The notes beneath the pieces were generated by a model. That model made no database searches. It was not told where the DNA came from and was given only the letters and a program-made list of their open reading frames with translations. From Rhizobiaceae bacterium (GTDB lineage Bacteria; Pseudomonadota; Alphaproteobacteria; Rhizobiales; Rhizobiaceae): a stretch of 64,000 nt of DNA. Of this stretch, positions 14,811-24,221 are shown piece by piece. The translations under genes were made by a program, and so were the position numbers. Location of the stretch: assembly GCA_017643495.1 (NCBI GenBank), contig JAEPNK010000001.1:1655623-1719622 (forward strand). Reading direction: 5' to 3'. The first letter of the stretch is position 1. Each line of letters begins with the position of its first letter.

Positions 14811-16106
14811 ATGTCTTCAAACGAGTTGGAGATTCCGAAATCGGAAAACGAACTGAATTTGGTTCAGGCCGGACGGCGGCGCGAGGCCGTGGAGCAAGCC
14901 CGAAATTCCCGTTTCTTTCAGGGAAAGCTGAAGAACATAGATCTGGAGAATGTGACTGAGCCGGAGGAGTGGTCAAAGATCCCGGTTTTGGACAAGGAAC
15001 AGCTCCGTGCGATGTCCGATGACGAATTCTACAACGACTTTTGTATCGGTTCCCGGGATGCCGTGAGTGAATTCTGGCGGTCTGGCGGTTCCACGGGGAA
15101 ACCGTTGTTTTATCCCAGAACAAAGGAAGACATGCGATATGGCATGATTGGCTTCAAGCGGGCGCTCGATCTTGCAGGTTTCGTCAAGTCGGATATTACT
15201 CATAACTCCCTGCCTTTGGGCATTCACCCCGCAGGCCACGTCATGTCCCGGGCGGCATGCGACATGGAACTGGGAGTGGTTTGGGCCGGAGGCGGAAATA
15301 CACTGCCTTCCGGAAGCCAGATTGACCTTATCAGGATGTTCAAGCCAAGCGGCTGGATAGGTATGGCCAGTTACGGTATCCAGCTTGGAAACCTTGCACG
15401 ATCCGAGGGGCTGGATCTGGCGTCATCCAGTGTTGAAAAAATTCTGTGCTCCGCTGAACCTTTGTCTGTTTCCAAGCGCCAGAAACTTTCATCTCTTTGG
15501 GGTGCCAGTGTCCGGGATTGTTACGGCATGACCGAGGCGATGATGCTTGGCTGCGAGGATGAAGCTTGCGACGGTTTCCGTTTCTGGAGTGATTTTTGTT
15601 ATCCTGAGGTCGTCGACGAAAATACCATGGAGCCTGTCAGTGACGGAGAGCCGGGGCTATTGATCGTTACATCGTTGGTTACAAACAACGCGACTCCCTT
15701 TCTCCGCTGGAATTCAGGTGATGTGGTTACAATGAGAAACGGCGTTGTAAGGGGAACCGCCTATGATGTGTTTCCATTGATCAAGCACACCCATCGCACA
15801 GCCGGCTTTGTGAAAGTACGCGGCGTGAACATCGGTTTTACCGATTTGGAAGACCTCATGTTCAAGGATAAATCGGTATCCGATTTCCGCGTTGAAATTC
15901 TGTGGGACGAGGACAAGGACCAACTGGACCTTCATGTCGAAATGGCACAAGGATTGGATCCGGACGCTGCAGCCAGGGCTGTGAGCGAAAATGTGCATCG
16001 CGTTTTCGGGGTAGCCCCGCGGATCATTCCTGCTCCGGACGGTTCAATTGCAAAGGCTTTTGAAGGCACATTCAAACCAGTCCGGATTCAGGATTTGCGG
16101 AAGTAG
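14811..16106 (+). CDS. PaaK-type aryl-acid CoA ligase
   Basis: A 431-residue adenylate-forming enzyme of phenylacetate-CoA ligase length and layout. Visible motifs are the phosphate loop WRSGGSTGKPLFY at about residues 93-105 and DCYGMTEAM at about 240. The start at 14811 (MSSNELE) follows GGAAGGGG; a GTG 7 codons upstream is less likely. PaaK-family enzymes activate phenylacetate, indoleacetate and related acids with ATP and CoA. It is transcribed towards the anthranilate operon, ending one base from the RidA-like stop. Its upstream region carries both shared palindromes, so it belongs to the same regulon. The substrate may be the free acid of the IorAB product. Confidence 0.8.
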   Translation: MSSNELEIPKSENELNLVQAGRRREAVEQARNSRFFQGKLKNIDLENVTEPEEWSKIPVLDKEQLRAMSDDEFYNDFCIGSRDAVSEFWRSGGSTGKPLFYPRTKEDMRYGMIGFKRALDLAGFVKSDITHNSLPLGIHPAGHVMSRAACDMELGVVWAGGGNTLPSGSQIDLIRMFKPSGWIGMASYGIQLGNLARSEGLDLASSSVEKILCSAEPLSVSKRQKLSSLWGASVRDCYGMTEAMMLGCEDEACDGFRFWSDFCYPEVVDENTMEPVSDGEPGLLIVTSLVTNNATPFLRWNSGDVVTMRNGVVRGTAYDVFPLIKHTHRTAGFVKVRGVNIGFTDLEDLMFKDKSVSDFRVEILWDEDKDQLDLHVEMAQGLDPDAAARAVSENVHRVFGVAPRIIPAPDGSIAKAFEGTFKPVRIQDLRK

Positions 16107-16107
16107 G

Positions 16108-16506
16108 TCAGCCTATGTGTGCGGTGGCCTCGATTTCTATCAAGGCTTCGTCTTCAATCAGGTCTGCAACAACGACAACGGCCATGGCAGGAAAATGCCG
16201 CCCCAGTACGTTTCTGTAGGCGGTTCCTACCTCTTTCTGCTTTGCCAGATATTCTTTCTTGTCTTTGATAAACCAGGTCAGGCGTGTGATGTCGGTAACT
16301 GATCCGCCTGCAGCAGTGACAATGTCGGCGATGTTTTGCAGTGTCTGCTCCATTTGGCCGATGAAGTCATGTTTCTCGAAAACCTGCTCCTTGTTCCAGC
16401 CGATTTGGCCGCCAATGTGAAGGGTGCCGTTATCAACGAGAACGCCATTTGCATAACCTTTTGCTGGCGCCCAGCCCTCAGGTTGTATTGTCTTAGCAGT
16501 CATCAT
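16108..16506 (-). CDS. RidA-family protein lacking the catalytic arginine
   Basis: A 132-residue RidA/YjgF-family protein, last gene of the 2-aminobenzoyl-CoA operon; its ATG overlaps the thioesterase stop (TGATG). RidA proteins speed hydrolysis of enamines and imines. Here the PAR motif that supplies the catalytic arginine in RidA reads FPAMAV, so the arginine is absent, while the C-terminal EIEATA segment is kept. The 2-amino-5-oxocyclohexene-type product of the preceding enzyme is an enamine, so hydrolysis of that intermediate is an attractive role, but it would need a chemistry other than the classic arginine mechanism. Confidence 0.8.
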   Translation of the reverse strand: MMTAKTIQPEGWAPAKGYANGVLVDNGTLHIGGQIGWNKEQVFEKHDFIGQMEQTLQNIADIVTAAGGSVTDITRLTWFIKDKKEYLAKQKEVGTAYRNVLGRHFPAMAVVVVADLIEDEALIEIEATAHIG

Positions 16507-16907
16507 CAGCCTTTCATGAACTGTTCTATTTTCGAACGCACGGCATCTGGCCATGCTTCTGGTCGCCCGTCACGATTGACGCATACAAGCGTTGTTGTTG
16601 TTTCAAATCTCAATTCATCATCGCATGTTGCACGCGTGACGATGTCCATACTGGCCTTTCCAAGTTTTGTGGCTTCGATTTGTAATACTAGATGATCACC
16701 GTGCCTGCTCGGTGCCTGGAATTGCGTTGAAATGGCAACGGTCGGAACGCCGTTGGTCTCGTGCATTTTCTCGAAGGGCCAGTCGAGCGCTTCATCAAAG
16801 AAAACTTCAACAGCATCGTTCATCATCTCGAAGTAACGGGGATAGAAAACAATTTTGGCCGGGTCACAATGCTTGAAAAGCACTTTCTGGTGGTATTTGA
16901 AGGTCAT
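16506..16907 (-). CDS. 4-hydroxybenzoyl-CoA thioesterase-family (hotdog) protein
   Basis: A 133-residue hotdog thioesterase with the family core HCDPAKIVFYPRYFEMMNDAVE, whose aspartate is catalytic in 4HBT enzymes. The start at 16907 (MTFKYHQ) gives this core its usual N-terminal position; the open frame has an extra 21 codons upstream without homology. It probably hydrolyses an aromatic or alicyclic CoA thioester of the anthranilate pathway, or relieves CoA sequestration. It sits between the ligase and the RidA-like gene. Confidence 0.82.
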   Translation of the reverse strand: MTFKYHQKVLFKHCDPAKIVFYPRYFEMMNDAVEVFFDEALDWPFEKMHETNGVPTVAISTQFQAPSRHGDHLVLQIEATKLGKASMDIVTRATCDDELRFETTTTLVCVNRDGRPEAWPDAVRSKIEQFMKG

Positions 16908-17021
16908 GTCAGTCCGCTCGGTTGGCGATGTGTTTATCTTGATTTTTGTCTTGGCATGCATAATGGGCATGCAGCGATACAGACATGAAACTTGTTCTGA
17001 GAAACTTCATTATGAATTCCC

Positions 17022-18641
17022 TCAGTGAGTTTTCTTCAGCCGGAAACGCTGGATTTTGCCGCTTTGGGTTTTGGGTAGCGCATCGGTAAAAACTATGCTG
17101 CGCGGGTATTTGTAAGGTGCGATGGTTGCCTTGACATGTGCTTGCAGAGCGGAAACCTGCTCTTGGTCACCATTGGCATTTTCAGCGAGTATTACATGTG
17201 CCTGAACTATGCTGCCCCGCTCCTCATCCGGAATGCCGATCACCGCGCATTCGACGACGTCAGGATGCGAAAGGAGGGCAGCTTCAACTTCAGGGCCAGC
17301 AATATTATAGCCGGATGAAACGATGATATCGTCATTGCGTGCTGCAAAATGAAAATAACCGTCTTCGTCACACCAGAAGGTATCTCCTGTTATGTTCCAT
17401 CCATTCTGGACATACTCAGTCTGGCGTTCTCCGCGCAGATAGCGGCAACCGGTTGGGCCTTTAACGGCAAGCCGGCCCATTTCACCCGTTTTGGCAGTGT
17501 TTCCATCGGCATCGAGAATTGCTGCTTCATAGCCGGCCACAGGTTTTCCGGTGCAGGAAGGGCGGTGGTCGTCAAACCGGTTGGTAATGAAAATGTGCAG
17601 CAGCTCTGTTGCCCCGATACCGTCCAGCATGGGTTTACCGGTTTTTTCTTTCCATTCCTCGTAGACAGGACCGGGAAGCGTTTCTCCGGCGGAAACGGCT
17701 GCACGCAGTGAGGAGAGATCTGCTCCCTTATCCATTGCCCTCATCATTGCCCTGTAGGCTGTGGGCGCTGTGAAGCAAACCGTTGCCTTGTATTTTTCAA
17801 TGATCTCGATCAGGTTTGGTGGTGAGGCATTCTCCAGCAAGGTGGCTGTAGCTCCGAAACGCAATGGAAACACTGCAAGGCCACCAAGCCCGAATGTGAA
17901 TGCAAGGGGAGGTGAGCCCACAAAAACATCTTCGGGTATGACGTTCAGCACTTCCTTTGCGTATCCGTCTGCAATGATCAGTATATCGCGATGGAAATGC
18001 ATTGTTGCTTTCGGGTCTCCCGTGGACCCTGATGTGAAGCCGAGAAGGGCTACATCATCCTGGGAAGTTGGGACTGCCTCGAATTTGACAGGTTTTTCAA
18101 GAGCAAGCTGGTCCAGCTCTGCATCATGATTGGATGTGCCATCGAAACCGACAATGCGCTTGAGAAATGGGCTGTTATCAAGACACGGCTCCATCTCGTC
18201 CATGAGCCTGGTATCACATAGTGCAAACTCGATTTCAGCCTTGTCGATATATTTCATCAGTTCCGGAGTGCGCAGCATCGGCATGGTGTTCACCACGACG
18301 GCACCTGCCTTGGTTGCCGCAAGCCAACATGCAACCATTGCAGGATTATTGGCACTACGGATCAGTACGCGACTGCCGGGGCGCACCCCGATTTCATCTA
18401 CAAGCACATTTGCCAGACGGTTCGTCCAGTCCGTCAATTCCTTGTACGTACGTTGGCGGCCATTGCCTATGAGCGCTGTATGGTCGCCAAAACCCTTGGC
18501 AACCATTGCGTCGGTCAATTCCACACCAGCATTCAGTTTGTCGGGGTAGTTGAAGCCATCAAGCACCAGATCAGGCCATGTGTCTTCTGCTGGCAGGTTG
18601 TCCCTTGCAAAACTGTCCTCATGTGCACTTGGGTAAAGCAT
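17022..18641 (-). CDS. 2-aminobenzoate (anthranilate)-CoA ligase
   Basis: A 539-residue acyl-adenylate ligase of the benzoate/2-aminobenzoate-CoA ligase group. It has the phosphate loop FTSGSTGDPKATMHF (about residues 205-219), the hinge-region segment FHFAARNDDIIVSSGYNIAGPEVE and the C-terminal catalytic lysine in KTQSGKIQRFRL. The start at 18641 (MLYPSAHED) follows AAGGGGA. It activates anthranilate to 2-aminobenzoyl-CoA with ATP. Assignment to anthranilate and not benzoate rests on the monooxygenase/reductase fusion in the same operon and the kynureninase gene nearby. Confidence 0.82.
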   Translation of the reverse strand: MLYPSAHEDSFARDNLPAEDTWPDLVLDGFNYPDKLNAGVELTDAMVAKGFGDHTALIGNGRQRTYKELTDWTNRLANVLVDEIGVRPGSRVLIRSANNPAMVACWLAATKAGAVVVNTMPMLRTPELMKYIDKAEIEFALCDTRLMDEMEPCLDNSPFLKRIVGFDGTSNHDAELDQLALEKPVKFEAVPTSQDDVALLGFTSGSTGDPKATMHFHRDILIIADGYAKEVLNVIPEDVFVGSPPLAFTFGLGGLAVFPLRFGATATLLENASPPNLIEIIEKYKATVCFTAPTAYRAMMRAMDKGADLSSLRAAVSAGETLPGPVYEEWKEKTGKPMLDGIGATELLHIFITNRFDDHRPSCTGKPVAGYEAAILDADGNTAKTGEMGRLAVKGPTGCRYLRGERQTEYVQNGWNITGDTFWCDEDGYFHFAARNDDIIVSSGYNIAGPEVEAALLSHPDVVECAVIGIPDEERGSIVQAHVILAENANGDQEQVSALQAHVKATIAPYKYPRSIVFTDALPKTQSGKIQRFRLKKTH

Positions 18642-18651
18642 CCCGTTCCCC

Positions 18652-19803
18652 TTAAACCTGTAAAGCGCCAAGTGTTTGGCGTGCGATAATCACTTTCTGG
18701 ACATCCGAAGCACCTTCATAGATGCGTAATGCCCTGATCTCCCGGTAAAGCGACTCCACGATTTCTCCCGACCGGACGCCATCTCCTCCATGTAGCTGAA
18801 CGGCCTTGTCGATGATTTTCTGGGCCTGGTCTGTGGCAAAAAGCTTCGCCATGGCTGCCTCGCGGGTAATGCGGGGGGCTCCACTGTCTTTCGTCCAGGC
18901 AGCACGATAAATGAGCAAGGCAGCGGCATCGATATCCAAAGCCATGTCTGCAATATGGCCTTGTACCATTTGCAAATCGAACAAGGGCGATCCCTGTACG
19001 TGTCTGGTGGTGACCCGTTTCAGTGCTTCGTCCAGGGCCCGCCGGGCAAAGCCCAGGGCTGCTGCACCGACTGTTGAGCGGAATACATCAAGCACCGACA
19101 TTGCTATTTTGAAACCTTCGCCCGGTTTTCCGATCATGGACGATGCCGGTATGCGGCAGTTCTCGAACCGTAGGGTCGCAAGCGGGTGGGGTGCTATCGT
19201 TTCCAGACGTTCGCTGATTTCAAAACCGTCAAGATTGGCGGGAAGGATAAAGGCCGAAAGGCCTTTGGCGCCCGGAGCCTCACCTGTTCTTGCAAACAGT
19301 GTGTATACGTCAGCAATGCCGCCATTTGATATCCATGTCTTCTCGCCATTCAGCACATAGTGCTCGCCGTCGCGTGTGGCAGTCATTGTGGAGTTGGCGA
19401 CATCAGAGCCTGACTGCGGTTCAGTCAGGGCAAATGCGGAGATGGCTTTTCCCGACCGTGTCTTGGTCAGCCATTCCTGTTTTTGTTCATCTGTTCCGAA
19501 AAGGGATATCGCCCCGGTGCCCAATCCCTGCATGGCAAAGGAGAAATCGGCAAGCCCGTCGTGCCGCGCCAGCGTCTCCCGAATGATGCAGAGGCTGCGC
19601 ACATCAAGCGTACCATCTATCGTGCTGCTGTGTTCCAGAAAACCTGTCTCACCCAGGGCAGAGACGAGCTTCCTGCAAAGTGCATCTGTATCAGAATGGT
19701 CAAGTTGGTTTAGGTTCGCGCTCGACCATTCTTCCAGCTTGTCTGCAAGTATCCGGTGCCGTTCTTCGAAAAATGGCCAGTCCAGGAAGCTTCTGTCAGC
19801 CAT
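18652..19803 (-). CDS. Acyl-CoA dehydrogenase of the anthranilate operon
   Basis: A 383-residue acyl-CoA dehydrogenase with both FAD signatures (FALTEPQSGSDVANS, and the C-terminal QLHGGDGVRSGEIVESLYREIRALRIYEGASDVQK). The glutamate in IYEGAS is the usual catalytic base position. It would desaturate an alicyclic or ring-opened CoA thioester in the lower 2-aminobenzoyl-CoA route, passing electrons to ETF. Its start overlaps the upstream hydratase stop by one base (TAATG). An acyl-CoA dehydrogenase also occurs in described anthranilate-CoA clusters; its exact substrate is not settled here. Confidence 0.85.
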   Translation of the reverse strand: MADRSFLDWPFFEERHRILADKLEEWSSANLNQLDHSDTDALCRKLVSALGETGFLEHSSTIDGTLDVRSLCIIRETLARHDGLADFSFAMQGLGTGAISLFGTDEQKQEWLTKTRSGKAISAFALTEPQSGSDVANSTMTATRDGEHYVLNGEKTWISNGGIADVYTLFARTGEAPGAKGLSAFILPANLDGFEISERLETIAPHPLATLRFENCRIPASSMIGKPGEGFKIAMSVLDVFRSTVGAAALGFARRALDEALKRVTTRHVQGSPLFDLQMVQGHIADMALDIDAAALLIYRAAWTKDSGAPRITREAAMAKLFATDQAQKIIDKAVQLHGGDGVRSGEIVESLYREIRALRIYEGASDVQKVIIARQTLGALQV

Positions 19804-20603
19804 TAGTCACCCTCGAAAACAGGTTTGTCTTTCGCCACGAAGGCATCATAGGCCCGCTTGAAATCCTTGCCTTGCATGCAAATCGCCTGGGCTTGAGCCT
19901 CGGCTTCAATCGCTTGGTCAAGGGACATGGACCATTCCTGGTTAAGCATGGTCTTGGTCATGGAGTTTGCAAAGGCTGGCCCGGAAGCAATTCGTCCGGC
20001 AATTTCCATCGCGTTGGCATCGAGTTCAGCAGATTCCGTCACGCGGTTGAAAAAACCCCATTGCAGGCCTTCGTCCGCACTCATGGATCTCCCGAGATAG
20101 AGCAACTCGTTCGCACGTCCTTGTCCGATAATTCTTGGAAGTATTGCACATGCTCCCATGTCACATCCGGCCAGACCAACCCGGTTGAAGAGAAAGGCAA
20201 CCTTGGTATCTGGTGTTGCGATCCGCATGTCGGAGGCCATCGCGATAATTGCACCTGCACCAGCGCATATACCTTCTACGGCAGCAATGATGGGCTTCCC
20301 GCAATTGATCATCGCCTTTACCAGATCACCGGTCATCCGCGTAAAGCGCAGAAGCTCCTTCATGTTCATTTTCGTGAGCGGCCCGATAATGTCATGTACA
20401 TCACCACCTGAACTGAAGTTTCCCCCATTTGGAAGGAATACAACAGCCTTCACGTCATCGTCGTAGTGGAGTTCCCGAAACCAGTCCCGCAATTCTGCAT
20501 AGGAATCAAAGGTGAGCGGGTTTTTGCGATCCGGCCTGTCGAGGCTGATACGGGCAATTGCTCCGTCAATCTCACACTTGAAGTGTTTTACATCACTGCG
20601 CAT
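19803..20603 (-). CDS. Enoyl-CoA hydratase/isomerase-family protein of the anthranilate operon
   Basis: A 266-residue crotonase-fold protein. The oxyanion-hole segments are NFSSGGD and [16 protein letters not shown]; a later [15 protein letters not shown] segment holds acidic residues in place of the usual glutamate. The start at 20603 overlaps the MarR stop by 11 bases and has GGGAG upstream. It could hydrate, isomerise or hydrolytically cleave the 1,4-dioxo ring product. It is translated just before the acyl-CoA dehydrogenase. Specific reaction unproven. Confidence 0.82.
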   Translation of the reverse strand: MRSDVKHFKCEIDGAIARISLDRPDRKNPLTFDSYAELRDWFRELHYDDDVKAVVFLPNGGNFSSGGDVHDIIGPLTKMNMKELLRFTRMTGDLVKAMINCGKPIIAAVEGICAGAGAIIAMASDMRIATPDTKVAFLFNRVGLAGCDMGACAILPRIIGQGRANELLYLGRSMSADEGLQWGFFNRVTESAELDANAMEIAGRIASGPAFANSMTKTMLNQEWSMSLDQAIEAEAQAQAICMQGKDFKRAYDAFVAKDKPVFEGD

Positions 20604-21081
20604 CGATTTGTGCTCCCTTCTCTTCAAGATGGTCGGTTATTCCCTCGAGAATTCGGCAGAATGCGTCGATATCCTCCGGTTTCTGGCTTTCGAACATCTC
20701 GTCAAGCCATTGTTCGTGGGCTTCGGCCTGACTTGCAAATGCCTTTTCGCCAGAGGGCGTAAGGCGAACAAGTTGCGCCCGCCGGTCTTCCGGTACAGCA
20801 ACCCGCAACACAAAACCATCCTGGGTCAGCCGGTCCACGATGCCGGTTACATTGCCGTTTGAGACTTTCAACAGGCTGGAAATCTCGCTCATTTTCAAGC
20901 CGTCCGGAAACCGGGAGAGGGCCGACATCACATCGAAACGCGGGAGGGTCGATCCGAACTGGTCTCTCAGTCTTCGCCTGATTTCACCCTCGATTGCATT
21001 CTGGGTTTTCAGCAACCTTAGCCAAAGTCGCAGCCGCATTTTTGACAGTCGCTCACGGGGTGAGTTTGTTTGTGTCTTCAT
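20593..21081 (-). CDS. MarR-family regulator of the 2-aminobenzoyl-CoA operon
   Basis: A 162-residue MarR protein with the winged helix [47 protein letters not shown]. The start at 21081 overlaps the SDR stop (ATGA) and has an ideal GGAGGAG site, so the start is secure. Being embedded in the catabolic operon, it probably responds to 2-aminobenzoyl-CoA or a later intermediate, as other MarR proteins of aryl-CoA pathways do. The TTCAAGCTTGAA palindromes at three promoters are the best candidate binding sites. Confidence 0.85.
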   Translation of the reverse strand: MKTQTNSPRERLSKMRLRLWLRLLKTQNAIEGEIRRRLRDQFGSTLPRFDVMSALSRFPDGLKMSEISSLLKVSNGNVTGIVDRLTQDGFVLRVAVPEDRRAQLVRLTPSGEKAFASQAEAHEQWLDEMFESQKPEDIDAFCRILEGITDHLEEKGAQIDAQ

Positions 21082-21818
21082 ATTTCTCCTCCGGAGATGC
21101 TGAGTGCGTGTCCGTTGACGGAGCGGGCAGCATCGCTGGCCAACCATAGCGCAGTTTGGGCAACTTCATCGGTCTGGATAAATCTGTCCTGTGGATTTCC
21201 TGTTCGCAGTGATTTGGCAGCCGCCTCACGATCCATGCCGGTTTTGGACATGATGTTCTCGATTGACCTTTCCAGGAGCGGGGTTTCGATAAAACCGGGA
21301 CAGATGGAATTGACAGTAATTCCCGTCGAGGCCAGTTCGATCGCAAGTGCTTTGGTCATGCCAACAACACCGTGTTTGGCCGCGCAATAGGCCGATACAT
21401 AGGGAAACCCCTTGAGACCGGCTGTTGATGCAATTGCGATCATTCTTCCCCAGCCGGACTTCTTCATGTCCGGCAGTGCTGCCTGCCATGTATTGAAGAC
21501 ACCAACCAGATTGACAGAAAGCATGCTCTCCAGTTGGTCTGAAGACATTCGTGAAAACGGTACGCTTTCGGCAGCCCCAGCATTTGCAACAACGATGTCA
21601 ATTTGTCCCTGGTCTTTGCGTGCAGCGTCAAATGCCGTGTGCACGGCATCGCTGTCGGTAACATCACACACTTGATACGGCGCGTCTTGGGCTTTCAGGG
21701 AGGCTTCGGTTCTCCCCAAAATGGTGACCTTTGCACCGGCAGAAGCAAACAACCGGGCAATTTCTGCTCCGACACCTGATCCGCCACCAGAAATGACGGC
21801 ATGTTTGTCTTTAACCAT
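21078..21818 (-). CDS. SDR-family dehydrogenase of the anthranilate operon
   Basis: A 246-residue classical short-chain dehydrogenase. The cofactor loop is SGGGSGVGAEIA near the N terminus, NAGAAES follows, and the catalytic YxxxK is in YVSAYCAAKHG. Likely a 3-hydroxyacyl-CoA dehydrogenase, or a reductase acting on the ring ketone, in the lower 2-aminobenzoyl-CoA pathway. Its ATG overlaps the monooxygenase stop (TGATG), marking strong translational coupling. Confidence 0.84.
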   Translation of the reverse strand: MVKDKHAVISGGGSGVGAEIARLFASAGAKVTILGRTEASLKAQDAPYQVCDVTDSDAVHTAFDAARKDQGQIDIVVANAGAAESVPFSRMSSDQLESMLSVNLVGVFNTWQAALPDMKKSGWGRMIAIASTAGLKGFPYVSAYCAAKHGVVGMTKALAIELASTGITVNSICPGFIETPLLERSIENIMSKTGMDREAAAKSLRTGNPQDRFIQTDEVAQTALWLASDAARSVNGHALSISGGEI

Positions 21819-24112
21819 CAGACTTTTTCCATTTCTGCTTCCCGGTCAGCAAGACGCCACATCTGGTCACGCCCGGCAAGATAGGGCAGGGGCCAGTCAT
21901 TTGCGTTCCTGTCACCAATTTTTGAGCCTTCGTGCAATGTCCAGTACGGATTTGAAAGGTGTGGCCTGCCAACGGCAACCAGATCAGCCCGTCCGGCCAT
22001 CAGTATGGAGTTGGCATGGTCTGCCTCGTAAATATTGCCGACGGCCATGGTCGTCAGACGAGCCTCGTTCCGGATCTGGTCAGAAAACGGTGTCTGGAAC
22101 ATCCTGCCATAGACCGGCTTCGCATCGACGGTGGTCTGTCCGGCGGAAACATCAATGAGATCAGCACCAGCTTCCCGGAAAAGCCTTGCAATTTCTACAG
22201 CTTCGTCCGGCGTAACGCCCTCGTCCCCAACCCAGTCATTGGCTGAGATACGGACTGACATCGGCTTTGCTTCTGGCCATGCTTCCCGCATCGCCTTGAA
22301 TACTTCAAGTGGCCAGCGCATGCGGTTTTCCAGGCTCCCGCCATATTCATCCGACCGCGTGTTGGAGACAGGGGAAATGAATGATGAGAGCAGATAGCCA
22401 TGGGCAGCATGCAATTCAATCATGTCAAACCCGGCCCGTTCAGCCATTTGTGCGGACGCAACGAACTGTTCCTTGATCTCATCCATTTCTGTGCGGGTAA
22501 TTTCACGCGGGGTGTCATTTTGGTCTGACCACGGAATGGAAGAGGCAGACACGATATCCCAATTGCCGTCAACGAGTGGTTGGTCCATGCCCTCCCAGCC
22601 AATACGTGTTGATCCCTTGCGGCCTGAATGGCCGATCTGGCAACAAATCCTGGCACTTGTGTTTTCGTGAATGAAATCTGTGATGCGTTTCCAGGCTACT
22701 TCATGTTCGGCAGTGTAAAGGCCTGGACATCCCGGAGTGATGCGCCCCTCTGCACTGACACAGGTCATTTCCACGTAGACCAGACCCGCCCCGCCTTTCG
22801 CCCGTTCTCCATAATGTACCAGATGCCAGTCTGTAGGGGAGCCATCGACAGCCTTGTACTGGGCCATCGGCGACACAACGATGCGGTTTTTCAATTCCAT
22901 TTCCCGCAGTTTGAACGGAGTAAACATCGGCGCACGGACCGGCTCACTCTCGGGCACACCTGCCTTGTTCATGAACCATCGCTCAGCAGATTCGAGCCAT
23001 TTTGCATCGCGCTCACGCAGGTTTTCATGGCTGATCCTTTGTGACCGGGTCAGCATGGAATAGTTCAACTGGACCGGATCAAGGTCCAGATATCGTTCAA
23101 CTTGCTCAAACCATTCAAGTGAATTCCGGGCAGCAGATTGGAGACGCAACACTTCCAGGCGGCGTTCATCCTCGTATTTCTGGAGTGCGCCTTCAAAGCT
23201 TGTCTCGCTGTGAAGGTAGTCTGCCAAGGCTATGGCTGATTCAAGCGCCAGTTTCGTGCCCGAGCCAATCGAGAAATGTGCGGTCGCAGCTGCATCGCCA
23301 AGCAATACGACGTTTTCGTGACTCCATTTTTCACAAAGCACACGGGGGAACTTGATCCAGGCGGAGCCGCGAATGTGTTTTGCGTTGGTCATCAGCGAAT
23401 GACCATCAAGATGATCCTTGAAAATTTCTTCGCAGAGGCGAATGCTTTCTTCCTGGCTCATGTTTTCGAAACCGAAAGCCTCGTATGTCGCTTGCGAGCA
23501 TTCGACAATAAAGGTCGCTGTATCTTCATCAAACTGGTAGGCATGGACCCATATCCAGCCATGTTCGGTTTCTTCAAAGATGAAGGTGAATGCATCAGCA
23601 AAGGTTTGGTGTGTTCCGAGCCAAACAAACTGGCACAGGCGTTGTTCCACGTTTGGCTTGAACGTGTCTTCATACAACATGCGGGTTCTTGAATTCAGCC
23701 CGTCAGATGCAACAACCAGATCATAATCCTTGCGGTAATCCTCGGCGCTGTTGACCTCTGTTTCAAACAGCAGGTTTACACCCAGTTCGCGAGCCCTTTC
23801 CTGTAGCAGGATCAGGAGTTTCTTCCTGCCGATGCCACAGAACCCGTGTCCCGAGGATACAAGCCGTTCTCCCTTGTAATGCAGTGCGATATCATCCCAA
23901 TAGGCAAAATTGCTGCCGATCGCATCAGCGCTGACGGGGTCGTTATTGCGCAAGTTGTCGAGCGTTTCATCAGACAGGACTACTCCCCAACCGAAGGTGT
24001 CGTCAGGTTTGTTGCGTTCAATAACCGTGACATCATGCGAAGGATCCCGAAGTTTCATCGAGATTGCAAAATACAGCCCCCCAGGACCACCACCCAAACA
24101 TGCTATTCGCAT
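21818..24112 (-). CDS. 2-aminobenzoyl-CoA monooxygenase/reductase fusion
   Basis: A 764-residue fusion. About residues 1-370 are a flavoprotein hydroxylase with [13 protein letters not shown] at the start and [16 protein letters not shown] for FAD. About residues 390-764 are an old yellow enzyme domain ([36 protein letters not shown]). This matches the enzyme of Azoarcus evansii that hydroxylates and then reduces 2-aminobenzoyl-CoA to 2-amino-5-oxocyclohex-1-ene-carboxyl-CoA. Salicylyl-CoA 5-hydroxylases share the layout, but the ligase and kyn genes favour anthranilate. The start at 24112 follows GAGGAG; an in-frame ATG 17 codons upstream is possible. It leads the operon ending at 16108. Confidence 0.84.
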   Translation of the reverse strand: MRIACLGGGPGGLYFAISMKLRDPSHDVTVIERNKPDDTFGWGVVLSDETLDNLRNNDPVSADAIGSNFAYWDDIALHYKGERLVSSGHGFCGIGRKKLLILLQERARELGVNLLFETEVNSAEDYRKDYDLVVASDGLNSRTRMLYEDTFKPNVEQRLCQFVWLGTHQTFADAFTFIFEETEHGWIWVHAYQFDEDTATFIVECSQATYEAFGFENMSQEESIRLCEEIFKDHLDGHSLMTNAKHIRGSAWIKFPRVLCEKWSHENVVLLGDAAATAHFSIGSGTKLALESAIALADYLHSETSFEGALQKYEDERRLEVLRLQSAARNSLEWFEQVERYLDLDPVQLNYSMLTRSQRISHENLRERDAKWLESAERWFMNKAGVPESEPVRAPMFTPFKLREMELKNRIVVSPMAQYKAVDGSPTDWHLVHYGERAKGGAGLVYVEMTCVSAEGRITPGCPGLYTAEHEVAWKRITDFIHENTSARICCQIGHSGRKGSTRIGWEGMDQPLVDGNWDIVSASSIPWSDQNDTPREITRTEMDEIKEQFVASAQMAERAGFDMIELHAAHGYLLSSFISPVSNTRSDEYGGSLENRMRWPLEVFKAMREAWPEAKPMSVRISANDWVGDEGVTPDEAVEIARLFREAGADLIDVSAGQTTVDAKPVYGRMFQTPFSDQIRNEARLTTMAVGNIYEADHANSILMAGRADLVAVGRPHLSNPYWTLHEGSKIGDRNANDWPLPYLAGRDQMWRLADREAEMEKV

Positions 24113-24168
24113 CGAAGACTCCTCGAATTTGCCAGTCTGGTTCAAATCTGACATAGCCAGCACATTAT

Positions 24169-24180
24169 TTCAAGCTTAAA
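24169..24180. promoter_or_regulatory. TTCAAGCTTGAA-like palindrome, site 2
   Basis: TTCAAGCTTAAA matches the perfect site at 14742 in 11 of 12 positions; a further CTTGAAG half-site follows at 24189-24195. It lies in the 109-base gap upstream of the 2-aminobenzoyl-CoA monooxygenase/reductase start, where a repressor of that operon would be expected. Confidence 0.5.
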
Positions 24181-24221
24181 GCTTTATACTTGAAGCAATG
24201 TGCCCGTGCATATGGTTTGGG

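Noticed and set aside
21818-24112. Salicylyl-CoA 5-hydroxylase
   Set aside because: Same domain layout, but the operon has an anthranilate-type ligase and a RidA-like gene and lies next to kynureninase. Kept as the alternative.
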